64,000 bases of DNA, taken from NCBI GenBank assembly GCA_028717265.1, contig JAQUOE010000004.1, positions 1-64,000 on the forward strand, read 5' to 3'. Positions within the stretch are counted from its first letter, which is position 1; each line of letters begins with the position of its first letter. A program made the translations under genes and the position numbers. Origin of the DNA: Actinomycetota bacterium. Lineage in GTDB: Bacteria; Actinomycetota; Humimicrobiia; Humimicrobiales; Humimicrobiaceae. The notes under the pieces were generated by a model. That model had not been told where the DNA came from. It was given only the letters and a program-made list of their open reading frames with translations, and did no database searches. This document shows positions 56,691 to 64,000 of the stretch, piece by piece.

Positions 56691-58482
56691 TTCTGTTTAT
56701 AAAACCGCGATGAGGACTGATTTATGCGGAGAGATAAGTAAAGATTTAAAAGGCATGGAAGTTACACTGGCAGGCTGGGTCAACAAGAGGAGAGATCATG
56801 GTAAGTTAATCTTTTTGGATCTGAGAGATTTTTCCGGTATCGTTCAGTTGATTTTTAGTCCTGATAAATATAAAAATTCTTATGAGACAGCCAGGAATAT
56901 AAGAAGCGAATATGTCATCAGCATAAATGGGAAAGTCAGGATGAGGTCGAAAGAGACCATTAATCCTTCCATTCCAACAGGTGAAATAGAAATAGTAGTA
57001 AAAGAAATTAAAATACTGAGTATTTCCAAAACGCCTCCTTTTTTACTCGAAGACGGAAATAAAGTCGATGAAAACACGAGATTAAAATACAGATATATCG
57101 ATTTAAGAACTCCAGAAATGCAAAGAAACATCAGGTTGAGGCATGAAATAGCTGCAGCTGCAAGGGAGTATTTTAATTCTAAAGGTTTTATTGAAATAGA
57201 AACTCCTATAATGGCAAAAAGCACCCCGGAAGGTGCCAGGGACTTTCTTGTACCATCGAGATTGAATCCCGGTAAATTTTACGCTCTTCCGCAATCACCT
57301 CAACTTTTTAAACAGATCCTGATGATATCGGGATTCGATAGATGTTACCAGATTGCGAGATGTTTCAGGGATGAAGACCTTAGAGCGGATAGACAACCGG
57401 AATTTACACAAATAGATCTGGAAATGTCTTTTGTAGAGGTAGATGATGTAATAGGAATAATAGAAGGATTATTTTCTTATATTTTTAAGGAGGTATTTAA
57501 TAAAAAGATAAAGTTACCTATTAGACGAATCAAGTGGAAAGATAGTATGGAAACCTATGGTACGGACAAGCCTGATTTAAGATATGGTCTCAATATTAAA
57601 GATATTTCGAGTGTATTTGGAAAAAGTGAAATTAAAATTTTTAATGATATCCTTAAAAATAATAACGGATGTATAAAAAGTATAGTAATTGACGATTCAT
57701 CAAATCTTACCAGAAAAGAACTGGATGACCTTGTAGAGATGGCAAAAAATAATGGTGCAGGGGGGCTGGTTTGGATTAAGGTTGATGAGAATATGGATCT
57801 TCAATCGCCAATAGCAAAATATATGTCTAATAATGAAAAAAGAGATTTAATTGAAAATTTAAACTTGAAGAAAAAAAATTTAATATTAATTGTTGCCGAT
57901 AAATTTATAGTAACATGTCAGGTTCTGGGTATCATAAGGAAATACCTTGCAGAAAAATTAAAATTAATAAATCAAGACGAATTCAATTTCGTATGGGTAT
58001 GTGAATTTCCCTTATTTGAATGGAATGAAAATGAAAAAAGGATAACTTCGGTTAATCATCCCTTTACAAAACCTGATGAAAATACAGCCAGCTACCTGGG
58101 TACCGACCCCTTGAAAGTAAATTCAAAGACGTATGACATTATATTGAATGGCGTAGAATTAGGAGGTGGTTCTTTAAGAATTAATGATGCCAGTCTACAG
58201 AAAAAGATATTTAAGATACTTGGTTTAGATGAAAAAAGAATTGAAGAAAATTTCGGATTCTTTATAAAAGCGATGGAATATGGTGTTCCACCTCATGGAG
58301 GTTTAGGTATGGGATTTGATAGATTGGTAATGCTTTTAGGCAAATTGAACAATATCAGAGAAGTAATAGCTTTTCCAAAAACACAATCAGCCGTGTGTAT
58401 GCTTACTGGTTCACCTTCAAATGTAACTGAAGAACAGTTAAAAGAAGTCTCCATTAAAATAGTCGAAGAAGAAAGTAAATAA
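56683..58482 (+). CDS. aspS: aspartyl-tRNA synthetase, bacterial type
   Basis: AspRS, 599 residues, with the N-terminal OB anticodon domain (GWVNKRRDHGKLIFLDLRD), motif 2 (CFRDEDLRADRQPEFTQIDLE, quoted in part), the bacterial GAD insertion, and motif 3 (GLGMGFDRLVMLLG). AGGAG sits upstream of TTG 56683 inside hisS; ATG 56710 is possible but lacks one. The long bacterial form may be discriminating or not; no gatCAB genes are present to hint. Confidence 0.97.
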   Translation: MIDSVYKTAMRTDLCGEISKDLKGMEVTLAGWVNKRRDHGKLIFLDLRDFSGIVQLIFSPDKYKNSYETARNIRSEYVISINGKVRMRSKETINPSIPTGEIEIVVKEIKILSISKTPPFLLEDGNKVDENTRLKYRYIDLRTPEMQRNIRLRHEIAAAAREYFNSKGFIEIETPIMAKSTPEGARDFLVPSRLNPGKFYALPQSPQLFKQILMISGFDRCYQIARCFRDEDLRADRQPEFTQIDLEMSFVEVDDVIGIIEGLFSYIFKEVFNKKIKLPIRRIKWKDSMETYGTDKPDLRYGLNIKDISSVFGKSEIKIFNDILKNNNGCIKSIVIDDSSNLTRKELDDLVEMAKNNGAGGLVWIKVDENMDLQSPIAKYMSNNEKRDLIENLNLKKKNLILIVADKFIVTCQVLGIIRKYLAEKLKLINQDEFNFVWVCEFPLFEWNENEKRITSVNHPFTKPDENTASYLGTDPLKVNSKTYDIILNGVELGGGSLRINDASLQKKIFKILGLDEKRIEENFGFFIKAMEYGVPPHGGLGMGFDRLVMLLGKLNNIREVIAFPKTQSAVCMLTGSPSNVTEEQLKEVSIKIVEEESK

Positions 58483-58517
58483 TAATTTTAGGCAGTCAAT
58501 ATTAAATATTCTATCCA

Positions 58518-58540
58518 CAGGAAAGCCTGCTTTTAATTTT
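58518..58540 (+). terminator. weak rho-independent terminator after aspS
   Basis: CAGG-AAAG-CCTG forms a four-pair stem followed by CTTTTAATTTTT, 35 nt after the aspS stop. The stem is short, so termination may be partial. Confidence 0.4.
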
Positions 58541-58826
58541 TACCGATAGTGAGTTTACCGAATACCGGCTAAAATCTGGTAAAATCCAGCTTTATTGAAT
58601 AAACTATTCAATTATGATAACATCACTATCGGGTACTCTATTTATATCGTAACTAAAGTTAAATTTTTGTGCCAACAAAGTTACATTGGAAGCTTAAACT
58701 CTGACTGCAGCATAAATGCCCATATTTTATTAGTGGGACTTATAAAACAGACAGGAGAGCATCCACCTGCTAAGAGCAGGGCGCAAAAAACTTCCTCTAG
58801 TTACGACTAAATGGAGTATCCATTTT
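58541..58826 (+). ncRNA. structured intergenic region between aspS and alaS, possible small RNA (6S-like by position)
   Basis: The 374-bp gap has no credible gene; the 71-codon track ORF at 58595 resembles nothing. It is dense in pairing. TACCGATAGTGA (58541) pairs with TCACTATCGGGTA (58623, one bulge), enclosing CTGG/CCAG and ATTGAAT/ATTCAAT hairpins. TCGTAACTA (58647) pairs exactly with TAGTTACGA (58798), enclosing CCTGC-TAAGA-GCAGG, CCCA/TGGG and GGAAG/CTTCC pairings. A hairpin (AAATGGA-GTA-TCCATTT) ends it. In Bacillus the 6S RNA gene lies downstream of aspS. I find no T-box sequence, so an alanyl T-box is unlikely. Identity is not proven; it may be two RNA elements. Confidence 0.4.
58809..58826 (+). 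terminator. hairpin before alaS
   Basis: AAATGGA-GTA-TCCATTT is a perfect seven-pair stem with a three-base loop, followed by TATTATC, 31 nt before the alaS ATG. It could terminate an upstream small RNA or act on alaS translation. The T-tract is poor. Confidence 0.4.
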
Positions 58827-58856
58827 ATTATCAAAGATCAATCTATAATTAATTAT

Positions 58857-61562
58857 ATGGACATAAGAGAAGTATTTCTGGATTATTTTAAGAAACACGA
58901 CCATATGATACTTCCTTCATCCGGTCTTATACCGCAGAATGACCCGAGTGTGCTTTTGACGACTGCAGGGATGCAGCAATTCAGACCGTACTATCTGGGA
59001 ATAAAAAAACCTCCGGCAAAGAGGATTGCAACGGTACAAAAGTGTTTCAGAACAAGTGATATAGATAATGTAGGTTATACTGATAGACATCTTACATTTT
59101 TCGAAATGCTGGGAAATTTTTCATTCGGAGATTATTTTAAAAGAGAAGCCATAGAATATGCACTCGACTTTATTGTAAATACTCTTAAAATTTCCATACA
59201 AAATTTAAGTGTGGCCGTATTTAATGGAGACGAGTATATATCTCCGGATCTGGAATCCATAGAATACTGGGAAGATAACGGAATAAGCTCTGATAAAATA
59301 TATAAGTTTGGAAAGAAAGAAAATTTCTGGGGTCCTGCGGGGGAGACGGGTCCCTGTGGTCCGTGTTCCGAAATATACTATGATTTTGGGAAAGAACAAG
59401 GATGCGGCAAAAAAGATTGCGACCCTAATTGTGACTGCGGCAGATTTCTTGAAATATGGAACCTCGTTTTCACGCAGTATAATTTCAATGGCGAAAAGTA
59501 TGATGAATTACCTCAAAAGAATATAGATACCGGGATGGGCCTTGAGCGAATAATGGCAGTTCTTAACGGACAACCTTCGGTTTTTAGGACATCTTTATTT
59601 GAAATAATAATGAAAGAAATAGGGAAAATATCAGGGAAAGAAGATTATTTTAGCCGAAGCGGTAATCCTGATGCAATATTTAGAAAGAGTGCGAGGATAA
59701 TAGCGGATCATACAAGAGCTATTTACTTTTTGATTTCAGATGGAGTGACACCTTCCAATCTGGGAAGAGGCTATATCTTAAGAAGAATAATCAGGAGAGC
59801 GATAAGATTTGGCAGATCCATTGGAATCGAAAATTATTTTTTAAATGATATTGGACAGCTGATAATAAGAGAATATTCAAAAATATATCCCGAGCTGCTG
59901 GAGAAAAAAGATTTCGCATTTAAATTGGTAAGGGATGAAGAAAAGAGATTCACGGAAACACTAAAGGAAGGAAGTAAGGTTCTGGCAGGTAAAATCGGTA
60001 ATATCAAAAAGAATAAAGGAAAATTCCTTGATCCGGAAGATGCTTTCCGGCTTTATGATACGTATGGTTTTCCTGTTGAACTGACTATTGAAATATTGAA
60101 TGAAAATGATTTAAAGCTGGATGTTGAAAAGTTTTATTATTATTTGATGAAACATACTGAAAAATCAAGGGAAAGAATCTCTTTCGATAAAAAAATAGAT
60201 AAAAACCTGGGACTGTATAACAAAATAAATAAAAACATTGACGTAACATTTGACGGGTATCAAAAGAATGTATTGAAAACAACGATTGAAAATATCATAA
60301 AAATAAGTGATTCAGGCAAAAGAGAGCTGGTATCCGGACTATCGGAAGAAGAAAAAGGCGAATTGATTTTAAGGGAAACTCCGTTTTACGGTGAAAAAGG
60401 CGGTCAGATAGGAGATAGGGGTATCATTAAAAAAGGAGATAATAAATTTGTAGTAGAAGACACAAAGGTCCCGGTTGAAGGCATCTATACTCATAAAGGG
60501 ATTTTAAAGAAAGGCCAACTGAAAATAGGTGATGAGGTAAATGCCGAAGTCGATCATATTTATAGAAAAAATATAAGCAGAAACCACACAGCGACACATC
60601 TTCTTCACTGGGCGCTGAGGAACGTATTTGGCACTGAAGTAAAGCAGGCCGGTTCTTTTGTGGGAGAGGATAGATTCAGATTTGATTATTCTATTTATAA
60701 TGCGCCGTCTAAAGAAAATCTTAAAAAAGTAGAAAGAATGGTAAATGAAAAAATCCAGTCCAATGATACGGTTCGCTGTTTTGAAACCACAAGAGAATTT
60801 GCGAAGGAAATAGGTGCGGTGTCTTTATTCGAAGAGAAGTATGGCAAATTCGTGAGGGTAGTAGAAATAAACAATTATAGCAGGGAATTATGCGGTGGTG
60901 TCCATGTTATAAGAACAGGGGATATAGGTATATTTAAGATTACGTCAGAAACCAGCATTGGAGCCAATTTAAGAAGAATAGAAGCGGTAACGGGTATGTA
61001 TGCATATAATTATCTGGAAGAAAAAGAAGAGATATTGCGTAAAGTCTCTTCCAGCCTGGAAGTTGAAGATAATAAAGTACCGGATACCTTGGAAGATGTT
61101 AAAAATAATTTAAATAGAAAAGAAGAAGAACTCGTGATGCTGAAAGTAAGAATTGCTAAAAAGGAAATCATGGATAAATACGCCTGCAATTCTTCAGCAG
61201 AGGAATTAAAAATAATTGACTTTGATTTTTCGAAATCTGAAATTACAACCAGGATAGATGTTAATAAAATGGGGATAGTGGCTGATGAGATCAGGGATTA
61301 TTTCAAAGGAACAAATACTTTTATTGTTTTTGGAAATATTTTAAATAGTAAGCCGGTAATGATCCTGCAGGCGACAGAAGATCTGGTAAAAAAAGGCATA
61401 GATTGCAGTAAGATTGCCGTAGAAGTAAGGCGAAAATTAAAAGGAGGAGGCGGAGGAAAATCCACCTTTGCTCAGATAGGTGGTTCGGATGCCCGTTCTC
61501 TTGGCAGTGCGATAGATTTTGTAAAGTCCGCTGTTTTGGACATCCTTAAAAAAGAAAAATGA
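58857..61562 (+). CDS. alaS: alanyl-tRNA synthetase
   Basis: AlaRS, 901 residues, with a class II core (LLTTAGMQQFRPYYLG, FEMLGNFSFGDYF), WGPAGETGPCGPCSEIYYDFG (quoted in part), a cysteine-rich insert GCGKKDCDPNCDCGRFLEIW, an editing domain with the zinc HTATH motif (RNHTATHLLHWAL) and CGGVHV, and a C-Ala domain ending GGGGGKSTFAQIGG. The last four bases overlap ruvX (ATGA). Confidence 0.97.
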   Translation: MDIREVFLDYFKKHDHMILPSSGLIPQNDPSVLLTTAGMQQFRPYYLGIKKPPAKRIATVQKCFRTSDIDNVGYTDRHLTFFEMLGNFSFGDYFKREAIEYALDFIVNTLKISIQNLSVAVFNGDEYISPDLESIEYWEDNGISSDKIYKFGKKENFWGPAGETGPCGPCSEIYYDFGKEQGCGKKDCDPNCDCGRFLEIWNLVFTQYNFNGEKYDELPQKNIDTGMGLERIMAVLNGQPSVFRTSLFEIIMKEIGKISGKEDYFSRSGNPDAIFRKSARIIADHTRAIYFLISDGVTPSNLGRGYILRRIIRRAIRFGRSIGIENYFLNDIGQLIIREYSKIYPELLEKKDFAFKLVRDEEKRFTETLKEGSKVLAGKIGNIKKNKGKFLDPEDAFRLYDTYGFPVELTIEILNENDLKLDVEKFYYYLMKHTEKSRERISFDKKIDKNLGLYNKINKNIDVTFDGYQKNVLKTTIENIIKISDSGKRELVSGLSEEEKGELILRETPFYGEKGGQIGDRGIIKKGDNKFVVEDTKVPVEGIYTHKGILKKGQLKIGDEVNAEVDHIYRKNISRNHTATHLLHWALRNVFGTEVKQAGSFVGEDRFRFDYSIYNAPSKENLKKVERMVNEKIQSNDTVRCFETTREFAKEIGAVSLFEEKYGKFVRVVEINNYSRELCGGVHVIRTGDIGIFKITSETSIGANLRRIEAVTGMYAYNYLEEKEEILRKVSSSLEVEDNKVPDTLEDVKNNLNRKEEELVMLKVRIAKKEIMDKYACNSSAEELKIIDFDFSKSEITTRIDVNKMGIVADEIRDYFKGTNTFIVFGNILNSKPVMILQATEDLVKKGIDCSKIAVEVRRKLKGGGGGKSTFAQIGGSDARSLGSAIDFVKSAVLDILKKEK

Positions 61563-61972
61563 AAATTCTGGGATTGGATATAGGAGATAAGAGAATAGGA
61601 ATTGCGGTTTCCGATGAACTTGAGATCATATCTGCACCATTCGGAGTAATCGAAAATGATGAAAAAGCTGATGAGAAAATCAGGGAAATAATAAACAAAC
61701 ATAGTATAAAAAAAGTAGTTGTGGGAATACCTTATACCCTTAAGGGGACAGTGGGCGATCAGGCAAGAAAGACCATTGGTTTTGTAGAAAGTACGATTAA
61801 AAATATGAATGTAGAGGTTGATTATATAGATGAAAGATATACCACAAAAATCCCATTAAAGCTTTTCGCCAAATATTCCAAAAAGAGGGTGCTCGATAAG
61901 TTTTCAGCAAGTATAATTCTGGAAGATTATTTAAGAAGAAAAAAAGGAAAAATTAAAAATGCAAAAAAGTAA
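61559..61972 (+). CDS. ruvX: YqgF/RuvX pre-16S rRNA processing nuclease-like protein
   Basis: This 137-residue RNase H-fold protein is implicated in 16S rRNA 5' maturation and proposed as a Holliday-junction resolvase. It carries KILGLDIGDKRIGIAVSD, VVGIPYTLKGT and the DERYTT motif near the C-terminus, plus a lysine-rich tail. It is translationally coupled to alaS and overlaps mltG by 14 bp. Confidence 0.95.
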   Translation: MKILGLDIGDKRIGIAVSDELEIISAPFGVIENDEKADEKIREIINKHSIKKVVVGIPYTLKGTVGDQARKTIGFVESTIKNMNVEVDYIDERYTTKIPLKLFAKYSKKRVLDKFSASIILEDYLRRKKGKIKNAKK

Positions 61973-62978
61973 ATTTAAGACCGTTAGCAAACTTGTGGTT
62001 CCGATTATATTATTGTCTATGTTTTTCTTCTGCCTGACTTCATGTAATATTTTTGATGAAGAAGACGGGAATACTGTTCCCTCCGGAACAAAGATAGAAT
62101 TTGAAATAACGGAAGGAATGACCCTGAGCCAGGTAGCCGAACTTTTAGAGGAAAAAGGGATAATAGATAGTGCGTTCCTTTTTAAATTGTTTGTACAGCA
62201 AAGAGACAAAGAAGGAAATTTGATACCGGGTATATATACACTTGAAGCGGGTTCGGAGTATGAAGAGATTCTTGCTATAATAACAGCGGTTCCTACAGTG
62301 GTGACCTATAAATTTACAATTCCTGAAGGTTTTACCGTAAAAGAAATCATAGAAAGGGTAATCCGTGATATACCTTTTATTGAACAGGAGGATATGAAGC
62401 AGGCTGTGAATATAAATAATTATAATTATGATTACTTAAAGGATGCTGAAAGTCTTGAGGGATTTTTATTCCCGAAGACATATGAAATTACGATAGATTA
62501 TTCTGCTGGGGATATAGTTGAAATGATGCTTGCACAGTATCAATTCGAAACCGGGAGCCTCGATTATTCACTTGCAGATAATAAAGTTCTCAGCCATTAT
62601 GACATACTGAAGATTGCATCAATGATAGAAAGAGAGGCTTATATAGCAGAAGAAAGGGCATTGATTTCAGCAGTGATACATAACAGGTTAGATATTGAAA
62701 TGAGTCTGGGCATAGACGCTACCCTGAGCTACTATTTAGAAAAAGGGGAAGAAGAGCTGACCGAGAGTGATTTACAGATTGACACGGAGTATAATACCAG
62801 GCTATATGCCGGATTGCCGCCAACTCCTATTTGTAATCCCGGGCTGGCCTGTATCGAAGCAGCTCTAAATCCTGAACCGGACATAGATTATTTATATTTT
62901 AAGATTACGGATACCGAGAATCACAGGCATTCATTTTTTAATACTTATCAGGAATTCCTGGATGCAGAAGTTAAATAA
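61959..62978 (+). CDS. mltG: MltG endolytic murein transglycosylase (YceG), lipobox-like N-terminus
   Basis: MltG cleaves nascent glycan strands and helps set their length. The 339-residue protein has a hydrophobic N-terminus ending MFFFCLTSC, which looks like a lipobox, so it may be lipid-anchored rather than held by a classical transmembrane helix. A LysM-like part (ITEGMTLSQVAELL) precedes the YceG domain with EGFLFPKTYEI, the catalytic Glu in ASMIEREA, SAVIHNRL and YAGLPPTPICNPG. It implies a peptidoglycan cell wall. Confidence 0.94.
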   Translation: MQKSKFKTVSKLVVPIILLSMFFFCLTSCNIFDEEDGNTVPSGTKIEFEITEGMTLSQVAELLEEKGIIDSAFLFKLFVQQRDKEGNLIPGIYTLEAGSEYEEILAIITAVPTVVTYKFTIPEGFTVKEIIERVIRDIPFIEQEDMKQAVNINNYNYDYLKDAESLEGFLFPKTYEITIDYSAGDIVEMMLAQYQFETGSLDYSLADNKVLSHYDILKIASMIEREAYIAEERALISAVIHNRLDIEMSLGIDATLSYYLEKGEEELTESDLQIDTEYNTRLYAGLPPTPICNPGLACIEAALNPEPDIDYLYFKITDTENHRHSFFNTYQEFLDAEVK

Positions 62979-63609
62979 CAATACAGCAATAAAAATTTTA
63001 ATAGAAGAAAAGAAATTATTACACAGGTTGCAGAAGAAAGCAGACCTGGAAAAAGTACCAATAATTGATATAAATGCTGGTAGATTTCTTGAAATGATCT
63101 GTCTTTTTATCCAACCAAAAAGTATCCTGGAGATCGGATGCGGAACGGGTTTTTCATCTTATTTTCTCATAAAAAATCTAAAAGAAAGTTCCTACACGGG
63201 AATAGATTTAAACAGAGATAGAATCAGGGAAGCGAAAAAATTTATTGTAAATGAATTTGCGGAGAAAAAAATACGTTTTCTTGAGGGTAATGCTTTGAAT
63301 ATAATACCCGGTCTTAAAGGAAAATTTGATCTTGTATTTATAGATGCGGCAAAATATGAATATCCTCTCTATTTAAAAACTGTCAGAAATAAATTAGAAC
63401 CGGGAGCGATGATAATTGCGGATAATATATTTTATGGTGGTAAGATCTTTAAAAAAGAAATAAACCGGCATGATCTAAAAAGTGTAAAAGGGATAAAGGA
63501 ATATATTGATCACATAAGTAATTCCAAAAGCTTCAGCAGTCATTTTATCGACATCGGTGATGGTATATCAATAACGGAATTTCTTAAAAAACAAACCATA
63601 ATATCATGA
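62962..63609 (+). CDS. trmR: TrmR-like O-methyltransferase (tRNA 5-hydroxyuridine methyltransferase)
   Basis: This 215-residue class I methyltransferase of the O-methyltransferase family 3 type has SILEIGCGTGFSSYFL (SAM site), YTGIDLN, the catalytic-metal region FDLVFIDAAKYEYP and IADNIFYGG. In Bacillus, TrmR makes 5-methoxyuridine at tRNA position 34 and sits between mltG and the U32 peptidase genes trhP; the same order here supports the call. It starts inside the end of mltG (17-bp overlap) and its stop overlaps the next ATG. Confidence 0.85.
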   Translation: MQKLNNNTAIKILIEEKKLLHRLQKKADLEKVPIIDINAGRFLEMICLFIQPKSILEIGCGTGFSSYFLIKNLKESSYTGIDLNRDRIREAKKFIVNEFAEKKIRFLEGNALNIIPGLKGKFDLVFIDAAKYEYPLYLKTVRNKLEPGAMIIADNIFYGGKIFKKEINRHDLKSVKGIKEYIDHISNSKSFSSHFIDIGDGISITEFLKKQTIIS

Positions 63610-64000
63610 TAAAAAATAAAAAAATACCAGAACTTCTTGTACCTGCAAATAATCTGAATATTTTAAAATATGCAGTAAGCTACGGTGCAGACGCGGTATA
63701 TGTGGGAGGAAAAGAATTTAATTTAAGGAGCATCAGGGGAAATTTTACACTTCCCGAACTTGAAGAAGGAGTGGAATACGCGCATAAAAATAGTGTTAAG
63801 ATCTATTTTACCCTTAACTCGATAGTCTATGAAAAAGAACTTCCAAGGTTAAAGAGGTATGTTAAAAAATTAAGAGATATAAATATAGATGCGATTATAG
63901 TATCCGATCCTGGGGTTCTGCAATTAATAAAAGAATTAATTCCTGAGATGAAAATACATATAAGCACACAATCAAACATAAACAATCACCTTGCAGTAAA
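63606..64000 (+). CDS. U32 family peptidase/tRNA hydroxylation protein (TrhP-like), 3'-truncated by window edge
   Basis: The track omits this because it has no stop in the window. ATG 63606 (ATGA overlap with trmR) opens a frame to the end: IPELLVPANNLNILKYAV, GADAVYVGGKEFNLR, then YFTLNSIVYEKE, AIIVSDPGVLQLIKE and HISTQSNINN. This is the U32 N-terminal beta-barrel. TrhP proteins help form 5-hydroxyuridine in tRNA, the substrate of TrmR, so the two genes form a pathway pair. About 131 residues are visible. Confidence 0.9.
   Translation, partial: MIKNKKIPELLVPANNLNILKYAVSYGADAVYVGGKEFNLRSIRGNFTLPELEEGVEYAHKNSVKIYFTLNSIVYEKELPRLKRYVKKLRDINIDAIIVSDPGVLQLIKELIPEMKIHISTQSNINNHLAV

Noticed and set aside
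58595-58810. 71-codon ORF in the aspS-alaS gap
   Set aside because: It has no ribosome-binding site or recognisable sequence, and it lies across the paired arms of the structured region, so it is probably chance.
58483-58856. Alanine T-box riboswitch upstream of alaS
   Set aside because: No sequence resembling the conserved T-box (AGGGTGGNACCGCG) or its antiterminator is present.

Overview
The window is AT-rich bacterial chromosome with short intergenic gaps, many overlapping start/stop pairs and several TTG/GTG starts. Translation, recombination and secretion genes are typical of bacteria. The orders secD-secF-recJ-rel-(MBL)-hisS-aspS and alaS-ruvX-mltG-trmR-U32 peptidase resemble those of Firmicutes, Actinobacteria and deep-branching anaerobic phyla. 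No rRNA gene or taxon-specific marker is present, so I can only say 'anaerobic, fermentative, H2-metabolising bacterium of an uncultured-type AT-rich lineage'. No tRNA, CRISPR array, insertion sequence or prophage was seen.

Layout. (1) 1-6.3 kb: the 3' part of a GH3 glycosidase, a small membrane protein, a divergent GTP-type PEP carboxykinase and a DUF1015 protein. (2) 6.4-30.1 kb: a hydrogenase island. It contains hypB, a four-subunit group 3b-like [NiFe] hydrogenase, a NitT/TauT-type ABC importer on the other strand, a sensor-less histidine kinase, a three-gene multimeric [FeFe] hydrogenase whose NuoF-like subunit is fused to a GltD/NfnB-like NADPH module, a stand-alone receiver protein, a [NiFe] maturation protease, a small helical protein, a membrane MutS-like ATPase, hypFCDE, a UbiA-family prenyltransferase and a Rieske ferredoxin. 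(3) 30.2-35.3 kb: a membrane-anchored CBM9-like protein coupled to an EF-G-like GTPase, then lemA and htpX. (4) 35.3-40.8 kb: pdxST, yebC, ruvCAB and queA in one tight run. (5) 40.8-46.5 kb: accessory genes, namely a PAS/HD-GYP protein, a DUF2179 membrane protein with a possible leader peptide, a methyltransferase/ATP-grasp fusion and a DUF1003 protein. (6) 46.6-64 kb: tgt, yajC, secDF, recJ, rel, a metallo-hydrolase, hisS, aspS, a structured intergenic region that may encode a small RNA, alaS, ruvX, mltG, trmR and the start of a U32 peptidase running off the window.

How it fits together. The [NiFe] enzyme would exchange electrons between NADP(H) and protons in the cytoplasm. The [FeFe] complex carries FMN/NADH and FAD/NADPH modules plus an H-cluster domain, so it could couple H2, ferredoxin, NADH and NADPH in one assembly. 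HypBCDEF and the endopeptidase serve the [NiFe] enzyme; HypA and the [FeFe] maturases HydEFG are not in the window. Upstream of both hydrogenase operons I see 11-bp-phased direct repeats of GTTACA, and the hypB and [NiFe] promoters share a core. These suggest co-regulation. The most notable items are the NuoF-GltD fusion complex bracketed by an inputless kinase and an outputless receiver, the GTTACA repeats, the aspS-alaS structured region, the methyltransferase/ATP-grasp fusion and the lipoprotein-like YajC.
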